The notes under the pieces: generated by a model
What the model saw: only the letters and a program-made list of their open reading frames with translations
What the model was told of the DNA's origin: nothing
Database searches by the model: none
Source of the DNA: an uncultured Oscillospiraceae bacterium
Lineage (GTDB): Bacteria; Bacillota; Clostridia; Oscillospirales; Oscillospiraceae
Direction: 5' to 3'
Length of the DNA: 37,687 bases
Assembly: GCA_900756715.1 (NCBI GenBank)
Contig: CAAELC010000006.1
Span: forward strand, 1 to 37,687
In this document: positions 8,811 through 16,493 of the stretch, one piece after another
Position numbering within the stretch: position 1 is the first letter of the stretch
How the letters are laid out: every line of letters starts with the position of its first letter
Position numbers and translations under genes: made by a program

Positions 8811-8829
8811 TATACCTCCCGGGGGTATA
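8811..8829 (-). promoter_or_regulatory. Second CsoR-type operator overlapping the csoR ribosome binding site
   Basis: TATACCTCCCGGGGGTATA on the plus strand, a 19-base near-palindrome of the same TACC...GGTA type as the promoter operator. It covers the GGGAGG ribosome binding site of csoR, so occupancy would lie downstream of the transcription start. Confidence 0.55.
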
Positions 8830-8841
8830 TTTGATGTTGGT

Positions 8842-8870
8842 ATTATATACCCCCGCAGGGTATTTGTCAA
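8842..8870 (-). promoter_or_regulatory. csoR-copA promoter with CsoR operator in its spacer
   Basis: Consensus TTGACA (8870-8865), exactly 17 bases, consensus TATAAT (8847-8842) on the minus strand. The 15-base element TACCCTGCGGGGGTA (8862-8848) fills the spacer between the two boxes, as known for CsoR operators. The -35 box overlaps the spoVAE stop codon. Confidence 0.85.
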
Positions 8871-9223
8871 CGCTTTTCTCCGGGCTTAAACAAAATTGCC
8901 ATAATTACGCCAAATACCACCGCTGCAGCGATGCCGCCGGAGGTGGCCGTCAATCCTCCTGTCAGGGCGCCCAGCAAGCCTTTCTCCGCCACTGCCCTGC
9001 TCACACCTTTTGCAAGGCTATAGCCAAAGCCGGTCAGTGGCACGGTGGCTCCTGCGCCGCCCCAATCCACCACCGCCTGATACATGCCCACTGCCTGCAG
9101 CAGGACTCCGGCCACCACATATCCGGTTAATATCCTGGCCGGAGTCAGCGGTGTCAGGTCAATCAAAATCTGTCCCACAGCGCATAAAAGTCCCCCGCAC
9201 AAAAAAGCGTTCAAGTATTCCAT
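8867..9223 (-). CDS. spoVAE: Stage V sporulation protein AE (SpoVAEb type)
   Basis: 118 residues, almost wholly hydrophobic, with segments at about 5-25, 33-55 and 85-112 and the conserved start MEYLNAFLCGGLLCAVGQIL. It is part of the SpoVA inner-membrane channel that moves dipicolinic acid into the forespore and out at germination. The start is 3 bases after the spoVAD stop, with its GAGGGGAG ribosome binding site inside spoVAD. No spoVAC lies next to this pair. Confidence 0.92.
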   Translation of the reverse strand: MEYLNAFLCGGLLCAVGQILIDLTPLTPARILTGYVVAGVLLQAVGMYQAVVDWGGAGATVPLTGFGYSLAKGVSRAVAEKGLLGALTGGLTATSGGIAAAVVFGVIMAILFKPGEKR

Positions 9224-9226
9224 ATT

Positions 9227-10249
9227 TTATACTCCCCTCTCGTTGGACAGGATTACCGCATGGCAGATACCGGGAATGCTTTCCCCCTGAAACGAAGATG
9301 TGGGTGACAGCAGCGCTCCGGTGGGGGCAAAAACTATCCGGTTCCACTGTCCTCCGCGCATTCCACCCAGCAGATATCCGTTGAGCACTGCGGCCGAGCA
9401 CCCGCACCCGGAGCCTCCGGCGTGCATATCCTGCTTCTCCCGGTCGTAAAGCAGCAAACCACAATCCGTGTAATTTTTTGTCATGTCGATTCCGTCCCGG
9501 GCAAACAGATCAACGACGATTCCATGTCCCAGGTACCCCAGATCACCGGTAACGATCAGGTCATAGTCCGCGGGGCCGGTCCCGGTTTCCCGGAACAGCG
9601 CAGACAGCGTGTCATAGGCTGCCGGAGCCATCGCCGCGCCCATATTGTTGACATCCCGAATCCCCAGATCCCGGATCTGTCCGCAGGCCACATGGGTCAC
9701 ATATGGCCCCTCCCCCTGTGCCCCCAGAATGCAGCATCCGGCAGCGGTAGCCGTCCACTGGGCAGTGGGAGTGCGCTGGTTGCCATAGGGAAGCGGCATC
9801 CGATACTGCCGCTCTGCCGTGCAGAAATGAGAGCTGGTCATAGCGGCGGCAAAGCGGGCAAATCCACCGTCAATCAGCATGGCCGCCAGAGCAAGACTTT
9901 CTCCCATTGTGGAGCAGGCGCCGTACAGGCCATAAAACGGAATCGAAAAATCCCGCATACTGAAGGAGGTGCCGATGCACTGATTCAAAAGGTCCCCTGC
10001 CAGCACATAATCCAGTTCCGTTTCCTCCAGCCCTCCCTTGGCCAGCGCACGATGCAGCGCGTGGACCTGCATCAGCGATTCCGCCTGCTCCCAGCTTTTG
10101 CTTCCAAAATAGGAATCCTGGCTTAACTCGTCAAAGTATTCTGCCAGTGGGCCTTGGGATTCCAGTCTTCCGCCCACATTTGCAAAAGACACCACGCTTA
10201 CCGTACCGGCCAGACGCACTGTGTGCCGGCCAAGCCGCTTTGATTGCAT
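9227..10249 (-). CDS. spoVAD: Stage V sporulation protein AD
   Basis: 340 residues, thiolase-like fold. Recognisable segments are SQDSYFGSKSWEQAESLM, LAGDLLNQCIGTSFSMRD and PFYGLYGACSTMGESLALA. SpoVAD is the dipicolinate-binding soluble subunit of the SpoVA channel in the spore inner membrane. The start at 10249 follows GAGGTG. A sigma-G-like promoter lies just upstream, right after the terminator of the preceding gene, so spoVAD appears to be first in its transcript. In most Clostridia spoVAC precedes it; here it is absent from this place. Confidence 0.95.
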   Translation of the reverse strand: MQSKRLGRHTVRLAGTVSVVSFANVGGRLESQGPLAEYFDELSQDSYFGSKSWEQAESLMQVHALHRALAKGGLEETELDYVLAGDLLNQCIGTSFSMRDFSIPFYGLYGACSTMGESLALAAMLIDGGFARFAAAMTSSHFCTAERQYRMPLPYGNQRTPTAQWTATAAGCCILGAQGEGPYVTHVACGQIRDLGIRDVNNMGAAMAPAAYDTLSALFRETGTGPADYDLIVTGDLGYLGHGIVVDLFARDGIDMTKNYTDCGLLLYDREKQDMHAGGSGCGCSAAVLNGYLLGGMRGGQWNRIVFAPTGALLSPTSSFQGESIPGICHAVILSNERGV

Positions 10250-10277
10250 AGCTGCTCACCTCATTTGCTGTTTTTCA

Positions 10278-10306
10278 TAGCATGCCACAAATCAATAAAA
10301 ATATGA
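10278..10306 (-). promoter_or_regulatory. Possible sigma-G-type promoter of spoVAD
   Basis: Minus strand TCATA (10306-10302), 17 bases, CATGCTA (10284-10278). This resembles the sigma-G pattern GHATR / CATHMTA with one mismatch in each box, and fits forespore expression of spoVA genes. Confidence 0.4.
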
Positions 10307-10309
10307 AAA

Positions 10310-10347
10310 ACGCGGTTCCGCCATGAATGTTCATGGCAGAACCGCGT
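10310..10347 (-). terminator. Intrinsic terminator of the vanZ-like gene
   Basis: 18-base arms around a 2-base loop, followed on the minus strand by TTTTTCATATTTTT. The hairpin overlaps the last codons of the vanZ-like gene. The single imperfect pair is G.U in minus-strand RNA. Confidence 0.88.
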
Positions 10348-10843
10348 CAATCCAGCAGTCAAATTTGGCAAGCGGCCCCCGCAGAAGGCGGTACAGGCAA
10401 AAGCCCACGATGCAGCCCAGCGTGTTGGTAATCAGGTCGGTTATATCACAGGATCGCCCAAAAAAAGGCTGAAGCAGTTCAATGGTCAGGCTCAGCAGAA
10501 TGCCGCAGCCCACTGTTCTGAAACAGCCGCCACCCGTTTCCCGGGGAAATAACAGCCCAAAGGGCAGCAGCATGGCGATGTTCAGCAGAATCTGCCGCCG
10601 TGCGTCTCCCCAGCCGCGCAGATAGTCCTCAAATGGGTTCAGATGTACCCTGTAGGAAACAAACGGTATCAGCGGCAGCTTCCACAGCACAGGCATCAGC
10701 GTTACTGCCAGCACCCCGCATAAATACAGGTACAGCACGGTTCTGTTCAGAAAGCGACTGTGCGGAAGACATCGTCGGGTCGGCCAGACCTTCCATGCAT
10801 AAATCGCCAGCAAAATAACACAATCCGGCAGACAGTGAATCAC
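10331..10843 (-). CDS. VanZ-like family membrane protein
   Basis: 170 residues starting at a GTG (10843-10841) behind AAAGGAG. Hydrophobic segments near 5-15, 35-60, 85-100, 110-125 and 140-160. The family motif is present as NIAMLLPFGLLFP, ELLQPFFGRSCDITDLITN and TLGCIVGFCLY. VanZ proteins are linked to low-level teicoplanin resistance, but most chromosomal members have no tested role and there is no van cluster here. It follows the nitrilase-family gene by 67 bases and ends in a terminator. Confidence 0.85.
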   Translation of the reverse strand: MIHCLPDCVILLAIYAWKVWPTRRCLPHSRFLNRTVLYLYLCGVLAVTLMPVLWKLPLIPFVSYRVHLNPFEDYLRGWGDARRQILLNIAMLLPFGLLFPRETGGGCFRTVGCGILLSLTIELLQPFFGRSCDITDLITNTLGCIVGFCLYRLLRGPLAKFDCWIDAVLP

Positions 10844-10910
10844 CGGCCCGCTCCTTTCCCGTGAGAGGCTTTTCTTCTATTGTATCCGGCAGCAGGCCGC
10901 CTCATGCCTG

Positions 10911-11708
10911 TTATCGGTACAGCTCCGTCCGGCGCAGGCTGGTATAAGGCCGGGCCTGCCGGATACGGCTGGGCGCGGACATGTCAATGTCGGCATAGAA
11001 CAGCCCCTCCTGCCGCCCCGCCTTCAGCAACACATCACCGTTGGCATCGCAGACCAGCGACCCGCCGGAAAAGTCCATGCCGTCCTCCAGTCCGGTGCGG
11101 TTGCACATGGCGATGCTTACGCTGCTTTGGAAAGCCTGCACCCGCACCTCCCAGTCAAACAGGTCCAGCGGCTCTGCCTGCGTGTTGGCCGTAGGAATCA
11201 GAATCAGATCTGCCCCCATCAGCGCCTCGGTGCGGACGCTTTCCGGGTAATGTCGGTCAAAGCACACCACAACGCCGATGCGTCCCAGCGGCGTATCAAA
11301 GACAAGGAATCCATCATCGGACGGCGTGTAGTAATCCTGCTCGTAAAACTGCTCCGCCTGCGCGATATGCACCATCTTCTGCCGCCCGATCAGGGACCCG
11401 TCGCTGCCGATAAGAAGCGTGGTGTCGAAGCAGCCGCCGGGCTCCTGTATGTAAAAATTGGGGGCTGCCATGATACGGTTGTGACGGCAGGCCGCCTGAA
11501 ACTGCCGGACGACCGAGCTTTCCACTCCCAGCAGCTTATCCTTCACATCCCGGCCCGGATACTGGGGGAAGAAGCGGTGCAGCTGCAGCTCGGGATAGAC
11601 GATCAGATCTGCTCCGGCTGCCGCCGCCTCCGTCAATGTGGCCAGACTGCGGCTCAGGTTCTCCCCTTCATCCACGCTCATTTGCATCTGACACAGTGCC
11701 AGCTTCAT
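10911..11708 (-). CDS. Carbon-nitrogen hydrolase (nitrilase superfamily)
   Basis: 265 residues with the Glu-Lys-Cys triad of the superfamily: E in YPELQLHRF (about 40), K in RQKMVHIAQ (about 111) and C in VVVCFDRHYPE (about 149). It hydrolyses a non-peptide C-N bond, making an acid and ammonia. The region around the Cys (FDRHYPES) recalls N-carbamoylputrescine and omega-amidase branches, but the substrate cannot be fixed from sequence. The start at 11708 follows GAGGAGG. It lies 61 bases after the YfcE-like gene on the same strand, with no polyamine gene alongside. Confidence 0.9.
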   Translation of the reverse strand: MKLALCQMQMSVDEGENLSRSLATLTEAAAAGADLIVYPELQLHRFFPQYPGRDVKDKLLGVESSVVRQFQAACRHNRIMAAPNFYIQEPGGCFDTTLLIGSDGSLIGRQKMVHIAQAEQFYEQDYYTPSDDGFLVFDTPLGRIGVVVCFDRHYPESVRTEALMGADLILIPTANTQAEPLDLFDWEVRVQAFQSSVSIAMCNRTGLEDGMDFSGGSLVCDANGDVLLKAGRQEGLFYADIDMSAPSRIRQARPYTSLRRTELYR

Positions 11709-11769
11709 ACAAAAGCCTCCTCAAAAATGCAATTCTCTCCGCAGGGCCTCAGCTGCTGCGATAATTTGA

Positions 11770-12318
11770 TTAAAATTGATGCTCCAGATAGGTTGTTCCA
11801 TCCAATTCTCTGAAAATAGCCCCTTCCTCGGACAGAAGGATATAGCCGCGCCGCTGCTTTTCATCCTTTGGCAGTGCAACAGAGCCGGGATTGAGATACA
11901 GCAGCTCCGGATACTGCACGCAGGCAGGCACATGGGTGTGCCCGTTGAGCAAAATGTTTCCCTTGGCCAGAGGAGGCGGGTTATCCGGATTGAACTGGTC
12001 ACCGTGGGTGGCAAAAACCAGTTTTTCCCCCAGCTGCAGCAGCATATAATCTGCCATCACCGGAAATTGCAGGACCATCTGATCCACAGCCGCTTCGCAA
12101 TTGCCGCGCACGGCGGCAATCTGATCCCGATATTCATTCAGCAGCAGCACGCACCGCTTGGGATCGTGTCCCTCCGGCAGTGGGTTCCGCGGCCCGTGGT
12201 ACAGCAAGTCACCCAGCAGCAAAAGCCGGTCTGCCCCTTCCTTTTCATATGCTGCCAGCAAGCGCTCGCAGGCGGTGGCGCTGCCATGCAGGTCGGATGC
12301 AACCATCCATTTCATCAT
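11770..12318 (-). CDS. yfcE: YfcE-like metallophosphoesterase
   Basis: 182 residues, calcineurin-like fold. Metal-binding motifs run in order: SDLHG (about 8-12), LLGDLLYHGPRNP (about 34-46), VRGNCE (about 70-75), THGDQF (about 105-110) and NGHTHVP (about 125-131). E. coli YfcE is a manganese-dependent phosphodiesterase active on model substrates; the natural substrate is unsettled. The start at 12318 follows GAGGAG. It is the first gene downstream of the ABC-ATPase terminator and probably cotranscribed with the nitrilase. Confidence 0.9.
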   Translation of the reverse strand: MMKWMVASDLHGSATACERLLAAYEKEGADRLLLLGDLLYHGPRNPLPEGHDPKRCVLLLNEYRDQIAAVRGNCEAAVDQMVLQFPVMADYMLLQLGEKLVFATHGDQFNPDNPPPLAKGNILLNGHTHVPACVQYPELLYLNPGSVALPKDEKQRRGYILLSEEGAIFRELDGTTYLEHQF

Positions 12319-12333
12319 GTATCTCCTCCTCAG

Positions 12334-12367
12334 AAAAGCCCGGCGCCCTAAAGGACGCCGGGCTTTT
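12334..12367 (-). terminator. Intrinsic terminator of the MsmK/UgpC-type ATPase gene
   Basis: 15-base arms ending in AAAA/TTTT around a 4-base loop. The single imperfect pair is G.U in minus-strand RNA. It lies between the ATPase stop and the YfcE-like start. Confidence 0.88.
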
Positions 12368-12411
12368 ATCGCGATTACCTGAAAATATCCTGTTCTCTCA
12401 CGCCGCAGCGA

Positions 12412-13581
12412 TCAATACTCCAGATTCTTCTCTGTCTTCTTGTCAAACACATGGGCCACATTGCCGCCGAAGATCAGGTTGACCTCGCTGCCCATGGGGA
12501 AGTGTGCGGCATCGCCGTTGGTGGGGACGATGACGATTACATCCTTGCCATTGGCAGAAATGTGCAGATGCACGGAGGAGCCCATCATCTCGGACACATC
12601 CACCTTGCCCTTCACACCATCAGCGCACAGCATGATATGGTCAGGACGCACACCCAGCGTAACCTCCTGCTCAGCCACATTCTTGGCCGCCAGACGCTCC
12701 TGCTTGTCCTGAGACAGTTCCACCACCAGACCATCTACCTCGACGCAATACTTTCCGTCCTTCTTCAGCAGCTTGGCGTCAAAGAAGTTCATCTGGGGCA
12801 TGCCGATAAAGCCGGCCACGAACAGATTGGCAGGATGATCGAACACCTCCTGCGGTGTGCCGATCTGCTGAATGAAGCCGTCACGCATGATAACGATACG
12901 GTCGCCCAGCGTCATAGCCTCGGTCTGGTCATGGGTCACATAAACGAAGGTGGTGTCGATCCGCTCACGCAGCTTGATAATCTCGGCACGCATCTGGTTA
13001 CGCAGCTTGGCATCCAGGTTGGACAGGGGCTCATCCATCAGGAACACGGAGGGATCACGCACGATGGCGCGGCCAATGGCCACACGCTGACGCTGGCCGC
13101 CGGACAGAGCCTTAGGCTTACGATCCAGATACTGGGTGATGTCCAGAATCTCGGCAGCCTCTCTCACGCGGCGGTCGATCTCCTCCTTGGGAGTCTTTTT
13201 CAGCTTCAGGGAGAAGGCCATGTTCTCATACACGGTCATGTGGGGGTACAGAGCATAGTTCTGGAACACCATGGCGATATCACGGTCCTTGGGCTCCACA
13301 TCGTTCATCAGCTTGTCGCCGATGTACAGCTCACCGCCGGAAATATCCTCCAGACCTGCAATCATACGCAGCGTAGTGGACTTACCGCAGCCGGAAGGAC
13401 CAACCAGAACAATGAACTCCTTGTCGGCAATCTCCAGACTGAACTCCTGCACAGCCACAACACCCTCGTCGGTGATCTGCAGATTAACCTTCTTTTCAGG
13501 CTCGGCGCCCTTCTTGGCCTTCTTTTTCTTTTCCGTGTTGGGGTAAACCTTCTTCAGATTCTTCAGGACTACTTTTGCCAT
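12412..13581 (-). CDS. Multiple-sugar ABC transporter ATP-binding protein (MsmK/UgpC type)
   Basis: 389 residues from MAKVVLKNLKKVYP, the family's usual beginning. Walker A GPSGCGKST, Q-loop FQNYALYPHM, signature LSGGQRQR, Walker B FLMDEPLSNLD and H-loop VTHDQ are followed by a C-terminal TOBE/MalK-like regulatory domain. A Lys/Glu-rich insert at about 15-40 splits the first strands; I recall this insert in other Oscillospiraceae. There are no permease or binding-protein genes beside it, as expected for the shared ATPase that energises several CUT1 sugar importers. The start is uncertain: an in-frame GTG at 13695, 5 bases after AAAGGAGG, would add 38 Arg-rich residues, whereas the ATG at 13581 has only a weak site. 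Confidence 0.92.
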   Translation of the reverse strand: MAKVVLKNLKKVYPNTEKKKKAKKGAEPEKKVNLQITDEGVVAVQEFSLEIADKEFIVLVGPSGCGKSTTLRMIAGLEDISGGELYIGDKLMNDVEPKDRDIAMVFQNYALYPHMTVYENMAFSLKLKKTPKEEIDRRVREAAEILDITQYLDRKPKALSGGQRQRVAIGRAIVRDPSVFLMDEPLSNLDAKLRNQMRAEIIKLRERIDTTFVYVTHDQTEAMTLGDRIVIMRDGFIQQIGTPQEVFDHPANLFVAGFIGMPQMNFFDAKLLKKDGKYCVEVDGLVVELSQDKQERLAAKNVAEQEVTLGVRPDHIMLCADGVKGKVDVSEMMGSSVHLHISANGKDVIVIVPTNGDAAHFPMGSEVNLIFGGNVAHVFDKKTEKNLEY

Positions 13582-13714
13582 ATTCTTTTGACTGTAACCG
13601 CTTTGCCTCCGCAAAAAACGGCTTCGCGCCGGGATTGCTCCGCAACGCCTTACGACAGGTCTCCACACTGCCGCACCGCCAGCCATAGCGGACACTTGTT
13701 CCTCCTTTGATTTG

Positions 13715-13754
13715 CCGGGATGCACCATAAGAAAAGTGGAGTGCTGCATCCCGG
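13715..13754 (-). repeat. Inverted repeat in the leader of the ABC ATPase gene
   Basis: CCGGGATGCA and its exact complement TGCATCCCGG, 20 bases apart. It sits just upstream of the AAAGGAGG at 13708-13701, either an RNA stem near the ribosome binding site or a repressor operator. Confidence 0.6.
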
Positions 13755-13772
13755 TGGGAATAAGATAGCTTA

Positions 13773-13801
13773 TTTTAACATACTTTCCACGGAAATTGCA
13801 A
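13773..13801 (-). promoter_or_regulatory. Possible promoter of the ABC ATPase gene
   Basis: TTGCAA (13801-13796), 17 bases, TTAAAA (13778-13773) on the minus strand. The -10 box is weak. Confidence 0.35.
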
Positions 13802-14062
13802 GTCCTTTTTGTTTCCTTTATACGAAATCAATCTGTATTCCCGCCACATGTCTGTGTCAGCATTTGTTCTTAGTTTGTTCTTACTTTTTTTAGGTTCCTT
13901 TAAGCATTTTCCGCTATACTCAAGGCAAGCTGAAAGGAACGCAGATTTCTTCAACCGGCGAATATTCCGGGCAGCTGCCCGCCCGTTTCCCAAAGCGGCA
14001 GACAACCAATTCAGCCAGCAGGCTTTTTCATACGATTCTCTTTTTCATCTTTCTCTCCTAAT
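13802..14062. other. Region without a recognisable gene between the ATPase gene and rsmA
   Basis: I find no convincing CDS here. An open frame on the plus strand (13809-14123) has no ribosome binding site and no recognisable sequence. The region holds two 11-base phased direct repeats, a TATACT -10-like box at 13915-13920 and ends at the hairpin 14064-14099. This would allow a transcript of about 170 bases from near 13927. Confidence 0.4.
13863..13883 (+). repeat. Two direct repeats with 11-base period
   Basis: TTTGTTCTTA occurs at 13863-13872 and again at 13874-13883, one helical turn apart. This is the arrangement bound by OmpR/PhoB-class response regulators. They centre about 54 bases before the start expected from the TATACT box at 13915-13920. 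Confidence 0.5.
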
Positions 14063-14063
14063 A

Positions 14064-14099
14064 CACGGAAGCGGAGCCGGTTACGGCTCCGCTTCCGTG
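14064..14099. terminator. Perfect 16-bp hairpin upstream of rsmA
   Basis: 16-base arms around GTTA, fully paired on either strand, followed on the plus strand by CTTTCCCC. It may end a short transcript from the region before it. No annotated gene reads into it. Confidence 0.5.
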
Positions 14100-14137
14100 C
14101 TTTCCCCTGCTGCACGGCCGTAAAAAGGACATTTTCC

Positions 14138-14166
14138 TTTACGGGGGATGCAGAGCATGATATAAT
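14138..14166 (+). promoter_or_regulatory. Probable promoter of rsmA
   Basis: TATAAT at 14161-14166 with a weak TTTACG 17 bases upstream at 14138-14143. Confidence 0.5.
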
Positions 14167-14213
14167 TATAGCATGTCAGACAGAATAACTTTGAAGACAC
14201 AGGAGAACGCAAA

Positions 14214-15074
14214 ATGGATCTTTGCAACCGAAATGATATACAGGCACTGCTATCGCGCCACGGATTCAGATTTTCCAAGTCCATGGGGCAGAATTTTCTC
14301 ATCGAAGGTTGGGTGCCCCGCGACATTGCAGACGCCTGCGGCGCGGACAAACAGACCGGCGTGCTGGAAATTGGCCCCGGCATCGGCCCTCTGACCCAGC
14401 AGCTGGCCCGGCGGGCCGGAAAGGTGGTGTCGGTAGAGCTTGACCGGCGGCTGTATCCGGTGCTGGAGGAGACGATGGCAGGCTTCGACAATTTCACATT
14501 GATACCGGGAGATATTATGAAGCTGGATTTGTCCCGGCTGGTGGCAGAGCAGCTAAGTGGGCTGCGGCCCATCCTGTGTGCCAATCTGCCCTATAACATC
14601 ACCACTCCCCTGCTGACAGCCTGTGTGGAAAGCCGATGCTTTGACTCGCTGACGGTGCTGATTCAGAAGGAGGTGGCGCAGCGAATCTGCGCGCAGCCCG
14701 GCACAGCGGACTATGGTGCATTTTCCCTGTTGATGCAGTATTATACGGAACCGACCCTCCTTTTCACCGTACCCAGCAGCTGTTTCCTGCCGGCACCCAA
14801 GGTAACCTCGGCGGTGATCCATTGTCCGGTACGCAAGGAGCCGCCGGTGCAGGTGGAAAGCACCGCTCAGCTGTTCCGGGCGGTGCGGGCAGGCTTCGCC
14901 CTGCGGCGCAAAACGCTGGTAAACTCCTTACAAACGGCCTATCCCCTGCCCAAGGAGCAGCTGACGCAGATCGTAACAAACTGCGGGCTGGACCCCTCCG
15001 TCCGTGGGGAGCGGCTGACTCTTTCTGACTATGCCCATCTGGCAGACGCCCTGCATCGGGCAGAGCAGGCATAA
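14214..15074 (+). CDS. rsmA: 16S rRNA dimethyladenosine transferase
   Basis: 286 residues. The SAM-dependent enzyme dimethylates two adjacent adenines near the 3' end of 16S rRNA. GQNFLIE at about 24-30 is the family start motif, LEIGPGIGPLT (about 52-62) binds SAM, and NLPYNITTPLL (about 123-133) is the catalytic NLPY motif. The start follows AGGAGA. It is a single gene transcribed towards the U32 gene; the U32 terminator lies between them. Confidence 0.96.
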   Translation: MDLCNRNDIQALLSRHGFRFSKSMGQNFLIEGWVPRDIADACGADKQTGVLEIGPGIGPLTQQLARRAGKVVSVELDRRLYPVLEETMAGFDNFTLIPGDIMKLDLSRLVAEQLSGLRPILCANLPYNITTPLLTACVESRCFDSLTVLIQKEVAQRICAQPGTADYGAFSLLMQYYTEPTLLFTVPSSCFLPAPKVTSAVIHCPVRKEPPVQVESTAQLFRAVRAGFALRRKTLVNSLQTAYPLPKEQLTQIVTNCGLDPSVRGERLTLSDYAHLADALHRAEQA

Positions 15075-15214
15075 TCCCGATAGGTTCCCCCGCCTTTTAA
15101 TTACCGCTCTACTGATGGATTTCTTTTCAGATGCAAAAGGCAGCTTCTGCGATACACGAAAGCGCTTTTACTTTACAGCACTTGTTTTGCAAGAGTTTTA
15201 TTCAAAATAGGCCA

Positions 15215-15255
15215 AAACGCCCAGACCGAAAGATAAACTTTCGATCCGGGCGTTT
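15215..15255 (-). terminator. Terminator of the mltG-U32 operon
   Basis: 18-base arms around a 5-base loop, ending in AAAC/GTTT. The two imperfect pairs are G.U in minus-strand RNA and A.C in plus-strand RNA. It may also stop rsmA readthrough. Confidence 0.75.
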
Positions 15256-15271
15256 ACCGCTTCTGCCGGCC

Positions 15272-16492
15272 TTATTTGCCGGACAGATCTACAGCATGGC
15301 GAATAAAACTCATTGGAGGAACCGGGTGGGGCAGCTGCATCTGAAACACCATCTGTGGTGTCTTCGGTTCAAGTAGCGGCTGGCCGTCCGCATCGCGCAT
15401 TTCCGGGGCTATAAAGGAAAGCGGCCGGGTATCCGGTCCAACCAGTTCCACCTGATCCCCGGCGCGGAATTTGTTGCGCAGGCTGAGAGTGGCAAGGCCA
15501 TCTACTGTACAGTCTTTGACCACAGCGCAGATCTGCCACTGGCGAATATAACGGGAATCCTCGTAATACTGACCGGGCTGCCCATAGAAAAAGCCTGTAG
15601 AATAGTGCCGGTGGCTGACATGCTCCACCTCATCCCGCCAAACGGGGTCCGGCGCGTGTCCCTCGGCCACATCATCAATAGCGTGGCGGTACGCCCCGGT
15701 GACAATAGCGGCATAGTAAGCAGACTTGGCCCGCCCCTCAATTTTCAGGCAATCCACTCCTGCATCCATCAGATCGTCCAGATGATCAATCATGCACATA
15801 TCCCGGGAATTCATGATGTAGGTGCCCTTTTCATCCTCGAACACCGGGAAATACTCGCCCGGGCGCTTTTCCTCCACCAAGGCATACTGATACCGGCAGG
15901 GCTGAGCGCAGGCTCCCCGGTTGGAGTCCCGCCCCGTCATGTAATTCGACAGCAGACACCGCCCGGAATAGGACACACACATAGCCCCGTGGGCAAAGCA
16001 TTCCAGTTCCAGCCGTGGATCGGTTTTCTGCCGTATGGTGCAGATTTCCTCCAGACTCAGTTCCCGGGCCAGCACCACCCTTTTCGCTCCCAGATCGTAC
16101 CACGCCTGCGCGCATGCATAGTTGGCGATGGATTGCTGGGTGCTGATATGCCGCTCACAGTGCGGCGCATACCGCCCCGCCACTGTAAACGCCCCCAGAT
16201 CAGCCAGAATCAGTGCGTCCACGCCTGCGTCATCCAGCCGTTCCAGATGCGCAGGCAGCTGGTCCACCTCGCCGCAGCGCGGCATGGTGTTCACCGTTAC
16301 ATGAACCCGGACGCCGTGGGCGTGGGCATAGGCCACAGCACGGGGCAGCTCCTCCGGGGTAAAGTTCCCGGCGAAAGAGCGCATGCCAAAGGAAGTGCCC
16401 GCCAGATACACGGCATCTGCCCCATACAGAACGGCCATCTGCAATTTTTCCATATCCCCCGCCGGGGACAGTAATTCAGGCTTCTTTCTCAT
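15272..16492 (-). CDS. U32 peptidase-family protein, probable TrhP-type tRNA hydroxylation enzyme
   Basis: 406 residues from MRKKPELLSPAGDMEKL, the standard start of the family. The U32 signature is present as ECFAHGAMCVSYSGRC (about 165-180), with further Cys in RGACAQPC that in RlhA/TrhP proteins hold an Fe-S cluster. B. subtilis YrrN and YrrO (TrhP) hydroxylate U34 of tRNAs using prephenate and lie in the yrrL(mltG)-yrrM-yrrN-yrrO operon. The same mltG neighbour here supports a TrhP role, though the trmR (yrrM) methyltransferase is missing. The start is one base after the mltG stop, with a weak ribosome binding site, so translation is probably coupled. Confidence 0.88.
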   Translation of the reverse strand: MRKKPELLSPAGDMEKLQMAVLYGADAVYLAGTSFGMRSFAGNFTPEELPRAVAYAHAHGVRVHVTVNTMPRCGEVDQLPAHLERLDDAGVDALILADLGAFTVAGRYAPHCERHISTQQSIANYACAQAWYDLGAKRVVLARELSLEEICTIRQKTDPRLELECFAHGAMCVSYSGRCLLSNYMTGRDSNRGACAQPCRYQYALVEEKRPGEYFPVFEDEKGTYIMNSRDMCMIDHLDDLMDAGVDCLKIEGRAKSAYYAAIVTGAYRHAIDDVAEGHAPDPVWRDEVEHVSHRHYSTGFFYGQPGQYYEDSRYIRQWQICAVVKDCTVDGLATLSLRNKFRAGDQVELVGPDTRPLSFIAPEMRDADGQPLLEPKTPQMVFQMQLPHPVPPMSFIRHAVDLSGK

Positions 16493-16493
16493 A

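Noticed and set aside
13809..14123. 104-codon open frame on the plus strand between the ATPase gene and rsmA
   Set aside because: No ribosome binding site, no recognisable family, and it runs through the perfect hairpin at 14064-14099.
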